This document shows, one piece after another, positions 63,107 to 64,000 of a stretch of 64,000 nucleotides of DNA (its first letter is position 1; each line of letters begins with the position of its first letter). The notes below the pieces were generated by a model, which did no database searches, was not told where the DNA came from, and saw nothing but the letters and a program-made list of their open reading frames with translations. This DNA comes from Hemicordylus capensis. Its lineage: Eukaryota > Chordata > Lepidosauria > Squamata > Cordylidae. Position numbers and translations under genes: made by a program. The DNA is taken from contig NC_069662.1 in the NCBI RefSeq assembly GCF_027244095.1, forward strand, positions 144,292,294-144,356,293, read 5' to 3'.

Positions 63107-64000
63107 TGAGTTAGGGTAAAATTTGTAGCTCATGCCGATGATGTTACATTACTGTTATCGAATGAAAATGAAATCTCTGTAATACTAGACCTCTTCTGGG
63201 AATATGGCAAGATCTCGGGCTCAGAATTAAATGCTGACAAAAGTGTATTTGTTAAAATGGACCCCGGACGCCAGCAACTCTCGTGCCTACCCAACTCTGA
63301 ATGTAAAAGCGAAGGGGCCCCAGAGTCCAAACTGAAGTGGGTAGATACAGTAAACATTTTGGGGACTGAATATAGGATTAAGGAAAAAGTCGGGGGGGGG
63401 GGGAAATTGGACAGATTGGGAAGAAAAAGTAATGCTTAAAATCACCATGTGGAAAAAATGGAGCCTCGCCACTTACCAGAAAGCAGTTTACATCCGGACT
63501 TACCTGATACCCCTTGTGCATAGCCTGGCGGTAGTCTATCCTCCCCCGCTCAATCTCCTTCGGAGAGTTGAAAGCCAGATCTTCCGTCTAGTATGGCACA
63601 CAGCGTCCTTCCCTTTGGCCCGTGCGGTAGCATTTAAGGAGGTTGAGTGGGGAGGCCTAGCCCTACCTGCCCTGCAACCCTATTTTGTAACTGAATTCGT
63701 GTCCTACAATTTTGGAAATTGGATTTTCGTGAATTTCCATAATATGTCCAACCTCCTGCAAAAAACCTGGGTCTCGCTTTTCACTCTGTGTTGGCGCAAG
63801 TCAGCATGGGGCATAGCATGGTGGGGGAAAGGATCTTTCAATGGTAATATCACACAAGTATTAAAAAGACTACTTGAGAGATTTGTTATTCACACTTAAA
63901 AAATGGGAGGTTGAACCAGTTCTATTTAAAGGATCCTCCTCAGTTAAGCAGCTAAGGAAAACAATTTATGAAGAGATTCTAGAAAAGGGTTTCTTAAAAC
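63107..64000 (+). mobile_element. L1/Tx1-like LINE, 5'-truncated, running off the window
   Basis: Starts in the RT catalytic region: AHADDVTLLLSNENE (a YADD-type motif, with His in place of Tyr at about 63128), then LFWEYGKISGSELNADKS. Later blocks are TYLIPLVHSLAVVYPPP, RRVESQIFRLVWH and WGGLALPALQPYF. These resemble the thumb and downstream region of L1/Tx1-group RTs. The frame changes at least once between about 63390 and 63432, near a G10 run, so it is dead. The continuation lies outside the window. Confidence 0.65.

Noticed and set aside
1-64000. CRISPR arrays, prokaryotic operons or a horizontally acquired system
   Set aside because: No spaced direct repeats of CRISPR type and no bacterial-style gene clusters. 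The regularly recurring motifs are dispersed SINEs and MITEs of a vertebrate genome.

Overview
The window is vertebrate nuclear DNA, almost certainly from a squamate reptile (lizard or snake). The host genes have vertebrate introns and GT-AG splice sites. The dispersed repeats are of squamate type: a SINE with a 5S-rRNA-like head, a tRNA-headed SINE with a Bov-B-like tail, CR1 and L2 LINEs, an R4/Dong-type LINE, and many short hAT-like palindromic elements. No species is claimed.

Two host genes are supported, both on the + strand. The last two coding exons of WAC (7094-7221 and 7711-7780) encode the C-terminal coiled coil, so bases 1-7093 are an intron of a gene that begins upstream of the window. 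The whole of BAMBI lies at 35279-48398: three coding exons (35279-35354, 44362-44649, 47980-48398) giving a 260-residue decoy TGF-beta/BMP receptor with a CpG-rich promoter and first intron. From memory, WAC and BAMBI are also neighbours on human chromosome 10p, so this is conserved synteny.

Region by region: 1-7093 is a WAC intron holding a decayed LINE piece (- strand) and a large DIRS-type tyrosine-recombinase retroelement fossil (about 938-6142) with inverted terminal repeats and an internal complementary region. 7094-9190 holds the WAC 3' end and 3' UTR. 9191-34000 is the intergenic interval, dense in nested SINEs, CR1/L2 pieces and MITEs. 34000-37500 is the BAMBI upstream region and CpG island. 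37500-48850 is BAMBI, with intron 2 carrying three tandem MITEs just before the last exon. 48850-64000 is downstream intergenic DNA with SINEs, a cluster of L2 3' ends, a CR1 copy split by a DNA element, an R4/Dong-like LINE embedded in TAA repeats, and an L1/Tx1-like LINE that runs off the window end.

No prokaryotic-type system, CRISPR array or new protein-coding gene was found. The most interesting structures are mobile-element architecture: the DIRS end/circle-junction layout, the chimeric 5S-tRNA SINE family, a possible degenerate hammerhead-ribozyme repeat, the R4/TAA association, and several insertions-within-insertions whose target-site duplications give a relative order of events. All identifications were made by reading the sequence without database searches.
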